22,175 nt of DNA, from the NCBI GenBank assembly GCA_003427395.1, contig BFEA01000270.1, positions 105,834-128,008 on the forward strand. Reading direction: 5' to 3'. Below the pieces are notes generated by a model. The model was not told the origin of the DNA. It did no database searches and was given only the letters and a program-made list of their open reading frames with translations. This DNA is from Chara braunii (lineage: Eukaryota; Streptophyta; Charophyceae; Charales; Characeae). The position numbers were made by a program, and so were the translations under genes. Below are positions 8,985-19,210 of the stretch, in pieces (position 1 is the stretch's first letter; every line of letters starts with the position of its first letter).

Positions 8985-9197
8985 CTTGAACTTGGGCAGG
9001 AGCAGTGATGGCATGACATCTCCGACGTGAGCCCTCATCCACTCCTCCTTATGTAGCTCCCAGTCGAAGGGGACTTCGGGTTCTGGCCAGTCCTTCAAAA
9101 CGGTTGCTCTTAGCTCCTCCAGGTAGAACTCCAATCGCATGAGATCATGAGGGCGATGGGAAGGAGGGAGAGGCTCCATTTTGCCTGGACGATCCAT
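8985..9197 (-). CDS. Candidate first exon of an unrecognised protein
   Basis: The minus-strand frame reads as well-mixed charged and hydrophobic sequence: MDRPGKMEPLPPSHRPHDLM, then EFYLEELRATVLKDWPEPE, then FDWELHKEEWMRAHVGD and MPSLLLPKFK. I chose the ATG at 9197 because it has A at -3 and G at +4. An in-frame ATG at 9179 is equally good in context, and one at 9224 is weaker. Protein-like character ends at a possible splice donor, AAG then GTTCGT (GT at 8984-8983), after which the frame enters pyrimidine-rich and GT-repeat DNA that an intron would explain. TTTTGCAG near 8869-8876 could be an acceptor, but I cannot define exon 2. I recognise no domain. It could also be a gene fragment or a transposon-protein piece. 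Confidence 0.42.
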
Positions 9198-9224
9198 CTT
9201 TGTCTTCGAGCTTGAGATCGGCAT

Positions 9225-9772
9225 TCAGCATGCAATCGGAATTACCAAACTTGCCCACTTGTTCACTACAGTCGTCGTCGCACTTGTTCACCAAAGTCGT
9301 CGCACTTTTGTCCCTCTTTGTTTTTTCTCCTCCCTCTTTTCTTTTTCCCCTTGTGGCAAGCCGTTACAACCTTCGATACCCCAGTGTCCTCAGTCGATTA
9401 GGCCGCCGTTGGACTCTTTATGTTATCTCCAAAATGGCGATTGGCCACCGATGATCACGTGGCAATCAATACCGGGGGGGAGAGGGATCGCTCCCTCAAT
9501 CCCTACCCACCCTCTACCCCATTTCTGCCTGTTATTATTATAATCTTTAAAATAACAACCAAGTGCCTCGGACCCTTCTTTCTGCCGCGCTCTGACAGTT
9601 TTCCCATCCGTTACGCAGTACGCAGGCCAGAACATCCAAAACGCAGCCTCTACGATCAGGAGGTACTGGTGCTTTAAGAGACAAAATAATATCAGCCGCG
9701 TGATTTCAGTGCAATCAACGACCGGCCGACAGTCAATGATCACAAAGCAACTTTGCTGACCGTTACCCAGCC
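9225..9772. other. Upstream flank of the candidate exon, no firm feature
   Basis: On the minus strand this would hold the promoter of the 8985-9197 frame. I see no clear TATA box. A 25-base near-duplication, with CACTTGTTCAC and GTCGTCG repeated, spans about 9256-9305. The rest is unique. Confidence 0.4.
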
Positions 9773-9874
9773 CCTTCCATGGCACCACCTGGCGTCATTT
9801 CCGCAATATCCATGTGCAAGGCACCTTCCACGGCACCACCTGGCGTCATTTCCGCAATATCCATGTGCAAGGCA
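9773..9874. repeat. 51-bp tandem doublet
   Basis: Bases 9773-9823 recur at 9824-9874 with one difference (T/C at 9780/9831). The unit includes GGCACCACCTGGCGTCATTT and CCGCAATATCCATG. The period is a multiple of three and the plus frame stays open, but the surrounding frame has no protein character. Confidence 0.93.
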
Positions 9875-10563
9875 GATTACAATACATGGGCAAGAGGCGG
9901 CAAACTGACCAGCTCACCCCCCCCCCCTCCTCTTCACACCGTCTCCCAACGGACTAAAAGTTTCTATCTGTGCGTCTTCACTACCAGTTTGCCGTCGCTC
10001 TGGCCCTCTCACTCTACCCTTGTCAGATTTGACGGTACTGAGCTCGGAACACAGTTGGCACTTGAACCTGACAGTGTATGCCTTCTACAACTGCCCAGCG
10101 ATTGAAAACCGATCCGTGATATGAACCTGAAAGTGCAGCAATCTGCTGTCTGCCAGGGCTATGCAAGATAGGCTGCAAATAGACCCCAGATAATCTTATC
10201 CGCAAATAGTGATTCGCAAATATGTATAATCTTTTGCAGATTATGTGCTTTCATAGATAAACTTTTGCAGGGAATCTGCCGAACTAGTTCAACTGGATGA
10301 TAATTCGATGCTCGCTAGACAAGAATTCAGAGAGAATTCAGAGAGCTTGACGCTCTTCATTATAATAATTTCCTCATTTCTTTCACACGCCAGATACCTC
10401 ACCAGAGGAAGAAGGTGTGGGCACACTCGGATAACTGATCAATCGCCTCGGACATCTAGATTGCGCCGTGTCTCAGCCCGCCCATCTCAGAACGAACTTG
10501 CCTCCCTCTTGGTTACTTATTCCTCAAATTCAGTTGTATCCTTTCTCGAACCGAACTTCTATC

Positions 10564-10567
<4 letters not shown>
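9875..10567. other. Gene-free stretch
   Basis: Contains an 11-C run near 9917, an 11-bp doublet AGAATTCAGAG at 10322-10343 and a small hairpin (ATAATC/GATTAT near 10226-10244). No gene was recognised. Confidence 0.5.

Positions 10568-10612
<45 letters not shown>
10568..10612. repeat. (CT)n microsatellite, about 22 units
   Basis: Uninterrupted CT alternation followed by six T. It creates an artefactual poly(Ser-Leu) frame. Confidence 0.97.
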
Positions 10613-10618
<6 letters not shown>

Positions 10619-10776
10619 CACCATATCGTCCCCTTCTTCACAACGTTCGCCTTCTGCTCCCAGCAGTCTTGATGACAGAAGATAGCGCTCCCATTGTTCA
10701 GCGGCGTCTGCTCGTCGTACACTCGAGCCATGAAGAGAATGATGAAGCTGTCCTTCTTACTCGCGTTCGGCCGGAA

Positions 10777-10834
10777 AATCCATTGCATCCAATCCAACGG
10801 TCGAGAATCCATTGCATCCAATCCAACGGTCCAG
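10777..10834. repeat. 29-bp tandem doublet
   Basis: AATCCATTGCATCCAATCCA and the following ACGGTC recur at an offset of 29 bases (10777 and 10806). Within the unit ATCCAATCCA is itself slightly repetitive. Confidence 0.9.
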
Positions 10835-12533
<1,699 letters not shown>

Positions 12534-12580
12534 GGGGGGGGGGGAGAAGAGCGCGCGCGTGCGCGCGTGAGCGAGCGAGC

Positions 12581-12669
<89 letters not shown>
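12534..12669. repeat. Compound tract: G-run, GC, GT and GA repeats
   Basis: Eleven G (12534-12544) are followed by an imperfect alternating GC/GT and GCGA stretch (12551-12580), about 19 GT (12583-12620) and about 24 GA (12621-12669). The alternating purine-pyrimidine section is classically Z-DNA-prone and the GA part is homopurine. Confidence 0.95.
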
Positions 12670-12674
<5 letters not shown>

Positions 12675-12842
12675 TGGCCTTCGCTCTCCTTATCCGGTAA
12701 ATTGAGAAGGTATGTACGAGATCAACTCCTGGTACGCTGTTGTTTGGTCACGCCGTCGCAGAGCGACACGCAAAACAGGCCGCACGATTACACTCACGAA
12801 GCCACTTTATAGTAGTTTATACATGGAAAGCGATTAGAGGGC

Positions 12843-12926
12843 AGACGAAGGAAATGATAGCCTCTGTCGTCACAGAAAAGACAGAATCACACATGGGTAG
12901 AAAAGACATAGACGAAGGAGATGATA
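12843..12926. repeat. Imperfect short duplication
   Basis: AGACGAAGGAAATGATA (12843) recurs as AGACGAAGGAGATGATA (12910), 67 bases apart. It is a weak doublet in otherwise unique DNA and would lie in the 3' flank of the minus-strand gene at 13128. Confidence 0.5.
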
Positions 12927-13034
12927 AACCCCGAGCGTAAAGGATTACAAAAGGTAAGCAGTGAGCTCCTAGAAACTTCCTCGACATGAATGTTCCCTAG
13001 CATAGCTATGTTTCATAAGTGCCAGCGAACGCGG

Positions 13035-13079
13035 TCTGGTAGTTCTGGTAGGTCTGGTAGGTCTGGTAGGTCTGATGGT
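13035..13079. repeat. 9-bp minisatellite, five units
   Basis: Five head-to-tail units of TCTGGTAGG with small changes in the first and last. It sits about 50 bases beyond the stop codon of the minus-strand gene, so probably in its 3' UTR. On the plus strand it gives a Gly-Arg-Ser run in a shadow frame. Confidence 0.92.
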
Positions 13080-13127
13080 AAAGACCGATTGAGCACGCCG
13101 TTCAAAGCAGCCGAGAAGCGCAAGGCA

Positions 13128-13562
13128 TCAGATTTGCTGCATGGACGTGTGGAAAGAGACAAGAGTTATGGCAGAGAAGAGAACCTGGAGTCCACAGAAA
13201 CCAATCGCGATCCCGTGAAGTACCTGATCGATCCTCAAGACGTACGTTTGGCCCACAATCATGAAGATATGGAGAGAGAAGATGGGTGCGGCTAAGAGTA
13301 AGGACCACATCAACGGCCCTGGCGTCTCTGTCAGATTGCCCTTCGATCCTAGGAAGATCCGGCAGGGCTCTATGATCAAGAAAAGGCATAGAAAGAAGAC
13401 CTCCCAACCGAAAATGCTTGATGGGTATGGTAGATTTAAGCCCTTGTAGAGGTACACGAGAATCGAGCAGACCCAAAAGAACATATCATATAGCTTTCCG
13501 AAATAGAAGAGCACTTCCAGCGGCAGTGATGTCAACATCGGTCGCCGGCCGTCGAGGCCCAT
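13128..13562 (-). CDS. TMEM216: TMEM216-family ciliary transition-zone membrane protein
   Basis: A complete 144-residue four-pass membrane protein without introns. Human TMEM216 is about the same length. Segments in order: PLEVLFYF (14-21) into TM1 (about 17-38); LYKGLNLPYP (38-47); TM2 (50-69); FLGSKGNL (70-77); TM3 (85-104); QTYVLR (105-110); TM4 (114-136). The LYKG..LPYP, F.G.KGNL, QTYVLR and GI..FCG signatures match TMEM216 of the Transmemb_17 group (PF09799), which also includes TMEM80 and TMEM17. TMEM216 belongs to the MKS/B9 module at the transition zone, where it helps gate protein entry into the cilium. In people its loss causes Joubert and Meckel syndromes. I chose the ATG at 13562 for its context (A at -3, G at +4). 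The in-frame ATG at 13538 is weaker. The stop is TGA at 13130-13128. TMEM80 is the main alternative name. Plus-strand frames opposite it are shadows. Confidence 0.9.
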   Translation of the reverse strand: MGLDGRRPMLTSLPLEVLFYFGKLYDMFFWVCSILVYLYKGLNLPYPSSIFGWEVFFLCLFLIIEPCRIFLGSKGNLTETPGPLMWSLLLAAPIFSLHIFMIVGQTYVLRIDQVLHGIAIGFCGLQVLFSAITLVSFHTSMQQI

Positions 13563-13889
13563 CCTGTGCCAGACTTACTCCTCAATAAGGGCATGCTCAC
13601 ACTACCACGTTCTGGAGTGAACCTGGCCGTAATTGCGTTCAAATGCGGCCCATCCTGTGCCAGACTGACTCCTCAATAAGGGCATTGTTCTGGAGTGAAC
13701 CTGGCCGTGATTGCGTTCAAATGCTTCTAGAAAAGTGCCAGTGCGAACATGCTTCCGCGCAATAGGAGACTGATCTTCGTTGGCTCAACATCGGTCGTCG
13801 CCTATCGAGGCCCATCCTGTGCGTCCTCAATAACGGCATGTTCACACCACCACGTTCTGGAGTGAACCTGGCTGTAATCGCGTTCAAAT
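13533..13889 (-). repeat. Three partial copies of the gene's leader module, each with an ATG
   Basis: The segment covering the first ten codons and upstream leader of the TMEM216-like gene (copy 1, 13533-13645) is repeated at 13646-13723 (copy 2, lacking the coding part) and at 13786-13889 (copy 3). All contain GGCCCATCCTGTG, TCCTCAATAA and TTCTGGAGTGAACCTGGC on the plus strand. On the minus strand, copy 2 gives an ATG at 13653 with a stop after four codons. Copy 3 gives an ATG at 13815 reading MGLDRRRPML, close to the gene's MGLDGRRPML, then diverging to a stop after about 33 codons. If transcription starts upstream of 13815, these would be upstream ORFs. Confidence 0.85.
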
Positions 13890-14064
13890 AGTGTCGCCCG
13901 CCCGCTCAATAGGAGACTATATGCGTTCGTTCGCTTCCGGTCGATTCGAGACCACCACCCTTTTCGCCCCTTCTACCAAACGACTTTCTGCACCCGTCTA
14001 GGAGAACCGTGTAGCCTCTCCCTTCCTGGCTTCTATTCCATGATGGAAAAGCAATTTCTTCCCT

Positions 14065-14092
14065 TCCTCTTCCTCCTCCTCCTCCTCCTCCT
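14065..14092. repeat. (TCC)n trinucleotide tract
   Basis: About nine TCC/TTC units. It lies roughly 500 bases upstream of the minus-strand gene, where it would read as a GGA/GAA purine tract. Confidence 0.85.
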
Positions 14093-14273
14093 TGTCCATG
14101 ATCGACACATCAGCGCTGAACCGACGAGCGGGGTAACCTTGTCCGTCGGATTCCCCAAGAATCGCCTCCTCAGAGTGCCTATAGCATAAGCGATGGTCGC
14201 CAGACGTTGCCGCTTCCCTACACCCCGCCCATACGTCGACCGATTGACCGACTTACTGATTGAATAGGGATAG

Positions 14274-14459
14274 ATGGCAAACCCGGTGGGGGAGCAGCCC
14301 TTCAGTCATCGGGTTGCCATAGCAATTGGTGGTTCTGCTGCTGATGATGTTGCAGCTGCAGCTGCTTCTGTTCTAGCTGGTGCCCCTGCTGTTGCAGCAG
14401 CTGATTGTAGCACAGCTGTTGCTGCTATACCTGGATTTTTCCCTTTTTTTAAGGGGTAG
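14274..14459 (+). other. Alanine-codon-rich open stretch (GCT/GCA trinucleotide-like)
   Basis: A plus-strand frame of 61 codons from ATG 14274, with long Ala/Val-rich runs such as VAAAAASVLAGAPAVAAAD. The DNA is an imperfect GCT/GCA/GTT trinucleotide repeat (about 14334-14430), which by itself explains the open frame. It ends at a T-run. It could be a coding fragment, but the composition gives no functional clue. Confidence 0.35.
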
Positions 14460-15996
14460 CTTCATTTCAATTTGAGAATTTTTCAAAATGCCCCTGAAGT
14501 TTGCGCTTATTTGCTATTTGCCCCTCTGACTAGGGCCTCTCACTGTGATTCAAGTTTCCAAAAAAGCCCTGGCGTCGTTTGGGCCTGAGTACCAGTACCG
14601 GTGCCCGATTTCCAATTTGCCCCTGTTTGCCCCTGCCAGATAGCAAAATTGGAGGACCAGTCCTCCCTTGCACGTGAACTTCAAAAGGGCCCTCAGACCC
14701 AAGCGTCGAGGCCCGTTGTCGAGCACATCGGTCGCCGCGTCATGCAGGATTTTGCAGGACTTTTCGCAAGGGAGCTTTCACCACTCTGGCCTAGTGCGCC
14801 AACCGCACCTCTCAATACCCCTGCGACAGGATAGGGGTCATGCGAGGCGCAACTTACCTCTAGGCAAGGCGTTGTCACCACCCTTGGACAGACGTATACC
14901 CGTCGAGCTATCGAACCACGTGCGAAAGTTGCTCGAGTGCAATCACAAAGGTGACCCAACCGAGGGCGTCTCTCATTTGCTGTAGCATAGGGGGTACACG
15001 CTGTCGAACGCCTTAATCGGACCCATACGTGAAACGACGGTCTGGGGGCTGATCTCCCAAGCGGAGCTCTGCACTGGTCGATTAGGACGGTTCATCTAAC
15101 CATGGGATATACTTCACAAAAATAAACCAGACTTCGTACATAATCGGGCCTAGTCCCTTTTTCACATCCAACCTATAACCTTTTAGCAACAAAACATGTT
15201 GCCGTCATGTGTGAGACTTTGAATAAATATCGCGGAGACGTAGACTTTGTCATATCAACTAGTCATGCATGAATACGCAGTCAGTGCGAATGATACCTTT
15301 ACAAGGGTATCCGCCCTCGTTTTTGCAAGTGATACAAAAGTTTTGACCTGAAGTGTGAGTGCACCACGCGAGTCGTTCCCTGGACTAACTTTTTGATTTT
15401 GATTAAACTAGGACTAAGTGATATTTTTCGTTGGTCAGTACGTATGACCGTGGTAAGTGTGCGCTTCTGCAGAGGCTGGACTTAGACGACGGTGCGACTT
15501 CCACGCGACAAACAGAGTAAGCGGTGGAGCGAAACACGGATTAGACCCCACGCAGTAGAGGTAGGAGCTTAGTGGCCCGTAAAATTCGGTCAATAGGCCA
15601 AAGTGTGAGTTGTTGCGCCGTTTACCTTACTACATCAGAGAAGTGAATACTCTTTACGAGGAAAATGACGTTTGTTGGTGTTAGCCTTGGGCCTAGTAAT
15701 GTTTGGTTACGGTATTGGATATTTGATTCGAAGCTGCACAAATCGAGGCCAGCGGACGCCAACGAAGGGCGATGGAGTGGCTTGAAGGGAAACTGAATTC
15801 CATTTTTAATTTTATTGTCGGTCCCGATCACGGGCTCGATAGGTGGAATAGAAGGGGTGTCGTTTGACTCCTCTCTCGCCCCCTCCTCCCTGATTTTTCC
15901 CTTTTTGTTTCTTTTATTATATTTTATTTTTATTTTTATTTTGTTCAGTTTTGGAACCGGATCGGTACAGTTTTGAGATTGGCGGTGGAACCATTG
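14460..15996. other. Long gene-free stretch
   Basis: At 14480-14640 TTGCCCCT/ATGCCCCT occurs several times (about 14488, 14514, 14617, 14627), perhaps an eroded AT-rich MITE. A short plus frame near 14710-14790 includes EHIGRRVMQDFAGLFAREL and is mildly protein-like but isolated. From 15100 to 15990 I see only AT-rich unique DNA with T-rich runs near 15895-15945. No LTR, primer-binding site or RNA gene was found. Confidence 0.45.
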
Positions 15997-15997
15997 A

Positions 15998-16285
15998 GCC
16001 TAGCGCGGTTGATACGTCCATTGACCTGTTGAAGTACAGACCTGAGTTCGGACTCTACTGGAGATAGCCTCAGATAGGTGAGTAAAACTCCGCAATTCTA
16101 GATTATTGGGTTGAAGCGGTACCACTTTCCACAACACTAGTTGTATCATCTGGCTCAACTGGTACACCCCTGAACTCCTGAAACACGGGCTCGAGTTAAA
16201 ACAGGCTTACCCGCTTGGATAGACTAGCGGGCTCATCTCAGTTGATAAGCCTGTGAACTGCTGAAATACAGATCCAGTCCCAGAT
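15998..16285 (+). mobile_element. Three tRNA-like Pol III modules in a row (SINE family)
   Basis: Three plus-strand units align with each other. Unit 1 has an A-box-like TAGCGCGGTTGA (16001-16012), the arm CTGTTGAAGTACAG (16026-16039) and a B-box-like AGTTCGGACTC (16045-16055). Unit 2 has TGGCTCAACTGG (16151-16162), CTCCTGAAACACGG (16175-16188) and GGCTCGAGTTA (16188-16198). Unit 3 has TCTCAGTTGATA (16236-16247), CTGCTGAAATACAG (16258-16271) and a degraded B box GATCCAGTCCC (16271-16281). A fourth copy of this family lies inverted at 21294-21349. None folds as a normal tRNA, and no poly(A) tail or target duplication is visible. This may be a composite SINE or successive insertions. Confidence 0.6.
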
Positions 16286-16896
16286 CTGATCATGCGCAGC
16301 CTCATTGTGGGACTGTCTTTGGTCCTTCAGGACATCTGTTAAAAACTGAAACGACACAGAGAAAATTGGCGTGGATCCTACACAAAAAAAGAGAGGGAGG
16401 GATACATACCTGGCCAGGAAGTGGGATCGGGTGCACTGTCCGCCAACTTGAACTTCGATCTGCCGTGTGGGAGTTTGGGAGTGAGCATGTCTGCTGGGAT
16501 CCAAAATATGATGAACTAGGGCGGGCAAGGGCGTTGTGGCGGAATCTCACAGCGATACTTACGTGCAAAGTGTCCGTTGGACTTGGATATAAGGGCGAAA
16601 AATTAATCGAACCGTCTAGTAGTCATTCATGTGATGTAAGAAGTTGAGAGTGAGCACTTCCTTTTTGCATGTGATGGTCAACACTTCCTTTAGGGAAGTG
16701 TGCTCGAATAATATTTACTAAACAAAATCTAAGAAGAAAATTTAAAACTCAAAGATGATCTAAAAAAATAACTAACTCTTTGGTTTAAGTAGAAATTTCG
16801 ACAACATTTCCCTTAGCAAGGAAGACTTTCAGAATTTCTACTGACCCTAAAGATTAAGTAATTTTAACCCAAATGATATCCCAAGATTTTGACCAA
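16286..16896. other. Gene-free stretch
   Basis: Overlapping frames at 16238-16647 on both strands have no family features. 16660-16900 is AT-rich. Nothing else was recognised. Confidence 0.5.
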
Positions 16897-16904
16897 ATCT
16901 GAAC

Positions 16905-17260
16905 CTACGTAGCACCGTGTTCGCGTTTGGAGGCGAACGTGAATATGTTCGCCCGAACGCGAACAAGCGCCAAAAACCCTCCGAACGCTAACATTAAAAA
17001 AAAAAAAAAAAAAAAAACCGATCTCAGAAAAATCTGAAACAAAAATATGTTATATAAAATAACAATACAAGCAACTTTCGCCTTGGAGTCATGTTCAAAT
17101 TCGTAGCCAATCATGAGTTAAAAATCAAAAACCAGTTTTTTTATTTTTTTATTACTATTATTTTTTTTTTTACGCAAAAAAAAAAATGTTCACCCGAACG
17201 TGTTCGCGAGCTGTTCGCGCGAACGTGAAGGGGCGCGAACACGTTCGCCGTGCTACGCAG
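16905..17260. mobile_element. Foldback MITE (hAT-like?) with flanking duplication
   Basis: The ends are inverted: CTACGTAGCACCG on the left (16905-16917), and CTGCGTAGCACGG when the right end (to 17260) is read inward. Both arms are packed with GTTCGC/GCGAAC words. TCTGAAC flanks both sides (16898-16904 and 17262-17268). Counting one more base, the flanks are ATCTGAAC and CTCTGAAC, an 8-bp duplication with one mismatch, the size made by hAT transposases. The AT-rich centre has a 22-A run (16996-17017) and encodes nothing, so this is non-autonomous. Confidence 0.7.
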
Positions 17261-17268
17261 CTCTGAAC

Positions 17269-17692
17269 TGTTAGCAAAAATTTTGGCAGCACCTCCTCCT
17301 AGGGAAGGAGGTTTCTATAATTTCCACTAACTCAGAAGCTAGCCAAAATCTCACCAAAGCAATCTTGCAAGAAGAGACAATGCGAAAACAAAATTAGATA
17401 ACTACCTGCGGATTGCTCAGACACAAGACGAGCACTACTATATTACCCTACTAAAACAAAAAAACAGATAAAGATGTGCACAAAAGACAAGGCATTGCCA
17501 GCAAGCATGTCATATGAAAACCAACTCATTTGACCACTGCAAACCAAGGGTTCATTCAACCAAAGTTTTCATTTTTTGCTTTATCCTAATCACACCTCTC
17601 TCTTTCTTCTAAACATGAGTCTTGTATCTTATTCCTTAGCAAATCTTAACTTTCCCAGTTCATTCTCATTTCAACATGTACATATAATAAAG
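17269..17692. other. Gene-free AT-rich stretch
   Basis: AT-rich DNA with a short inverted motif CCTCCTCC...GGAGG near 17290-17310. No coding or RNA signal. Confidence 0.5.
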
Positions 17693-18003
17693 CACTCCCA
17701 AGACCGTGCCACAATAGACACGTCTGGTCGTTCATCAAGCAAACGAAGTTCAAGTTAGCACTCTTAACTTCCTAAGGTCCTGCCACAAAGTAACACGCCT
17801 GAGCGTTCAACAAGCAAACAAAGTTAGCACTCCCAAGGCCGTGCCACGAAGTGCCACGCCTGACCGTTCAACAAGCAACCATAGTTACCACTCCCAAGAT
17901 CGTGCCACAAAGTGACATGCCTGGTCGTTCTACAAGTACAAGCAACCATAGTTACCACTGCCAATGCCGTACCACAAAGTGACACGTCTGGCCGTTCAGC
18001 ACA
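17693..18003. repeat. Minisatellite, five diverged units of 61-69 bp
   Basis: Units start at about 17693, 17759, 17828, 17889 and 17956. Each carries CACTCCCAAG, a CGTGCCACAAAGTGACACG-like core, CTGG.CGTTC and a CAAGCAA..A.AGTTA end. Units differ by substitutions and small indels, so the array is old compared with the perfect doublets elsewhere. The cysteine- and tryptophan-containing minus-strand frame across it merely translates the repeat. Confidence 0.88.
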
Positions 18004-18259
18004 CAATGACTGGACTTGTAACAACAATGCATTTAGACGTTGCAACAACATTTGTTTCCGTCCATTGCAGACTTTCAGGCAAACAAGAGCAAAGCGCCCG
18101 AATCAGTCTATACAACATCATATCCAGAGTCCAGACCCATTCAAATCATCACATGCAAATATTGTGAGTTTTCACCGCAGGCAGAAGGGGTTTATTGGGA
18201 TTCTAATGGGATCGTGTCGTGGATGTGACCCGCCTTCTTGTCCCGTATCGTCAGACTAA

Positions 18260-18530
18260 ACTACCATTTTGTCAAAACAGACTTTTATTTTTTGAACGAA
18301 ATTGAAACCCAGTTTTTTGGATGAAAACTCGTCCAAATTTGCTGCTCTTGAGGGTCCGGTGACCCTGGACGTATCTGGCCTCAAGCTATGTCCACATACA
18401 TCCAGGGGGTCCAGTGTTTTAAGAACGCCGGACCCTCAGGAGCAGCAAATTTGGACGAGTTTTCGGCCAAAAAACTGGGTTTCAATTTCGTTCAAAAAAT
18501 AAAAAATGTCCATTTTGACAAAATGGCAGT
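18260..18530. mobile_element. 271-bp foldback element with near-identical arms
   Basis: The left arm (18260-18359) and the inverted right arm (18428-18530) pair along almost their whole length. The central 66 bases, from GAACGAAATTGAAACCCAG to GAGGGTCCGG, show about three mismatches. Pairing resumes in the middle (ACCCTGGACGTAT against CCCCTGGATGTAT), so nearly the entire element folds into one hairpin. The ends read ACTACCATTTTGTCAAAA and ACTGCCATTTTGTCAAAA. Flanks are TAA on the left and TAC on the right, so a 3-bp duplication is possible but imperfect. It is non-coding: a MITE or, if transcribed, a long double-stranded RNA precursor. Confidence 0.85.
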
Positions 18531-18736
18531 TACTTGACTGAGAGTAAGAAGGATATTAGACACAGTAAATTCAGTCCCTCAAGATTCCAAAAGGGTTCGC
18601 TCAGACTCGCGTGGAGAGGGCCTTGTTGTCTTCGCTCTCCTGAGAGCCCCGTAATGGTGGCCAATCGCTTTGAAATCACAGGAGCGTAACCTCCCAAGCT
18701 ACCGCAGTGAAAGAAGGTGAAGTCAATTCCACAATG

Positions 18737-19021
18737 CTCTAGTCGCAGCAGTTCGAACAACCTGCTTCAAATAGTATTGCGGTCCATAATCTTATCAGCA
18801 GCAACACTGCCTCCCCGTTGTTGCAACAGCCCTCTCTTAGAAGGTTAATCCGCCGTACCCAACTGCACAACAGTGATGGTACTCAACCGCACAAGGGAGC
18901 AACATTCAAACAGCAACTTGCTCTCCACAAACAACAGCTCGAAGTTCAAGCAGCTATTTGCTGGAACAGCAGCATTGGTTCATGTACGGGAAACAATGGC
19001 AGTTCCACTGAGGTGCTGTAG
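18737..19021 (+). pseudogene. Glutamine/serine/asparagine-rich coding remnant
   Basis: A plus-strand frame opens just after TAG at 18734-18736, reading SQQFEQPASNSIAVHNLI, and continues through LLQQPSLRRLI, FKQQLALHKQQLEVQAAI to a TAG ending at 19021. CAG/CAA triplets are frequent. Further Q-rich pieces (QPPQQQLIAVSLPKD) follow near 19165-19210 in a shifted frame after stops. This resembles the low-complexity Q-rich parts of plant transcription co-regulators, but no diagnostic domain is present. It could be an exon, a degraded gene or simply CAR-rich repeat DNA. Confidence 0.3.
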
Positions 19022-19210
19022 TAAGTAATCCGCTTGAGACAATGAGTTCCCCGGAACTCAGCCACAGTTGAAGAGGAAAGGTAGCAACCCTTGTCCAAAA
19101 AAGAATCAGCAGTAACAATTTCTCCAACTCCGCAGCAGCACCCAATCCCACAGACAGCCGGTTTTCAATAACATCCAGCCTCCACAACAGCAACTTATAG
19201 CGGTATCTCT

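Noticed and set aside
12990-13449. Protein-like plus-strand frames (12990-13295 and 13261-13449)
   Set aside because: They lie antisense to the TMEM216-like gene. Their charged look comes from the complement of hydrophobic codons, and the first includes the 9-bp minisatellite.
17693-18003. Regularly spaced repeats resembling a CRISPR array
   Set aside because: Repeats and intervening parts form one diverged 61-69-bp unit with no unique spacers. The surroundings are eukaryotic and no cas genes are present.
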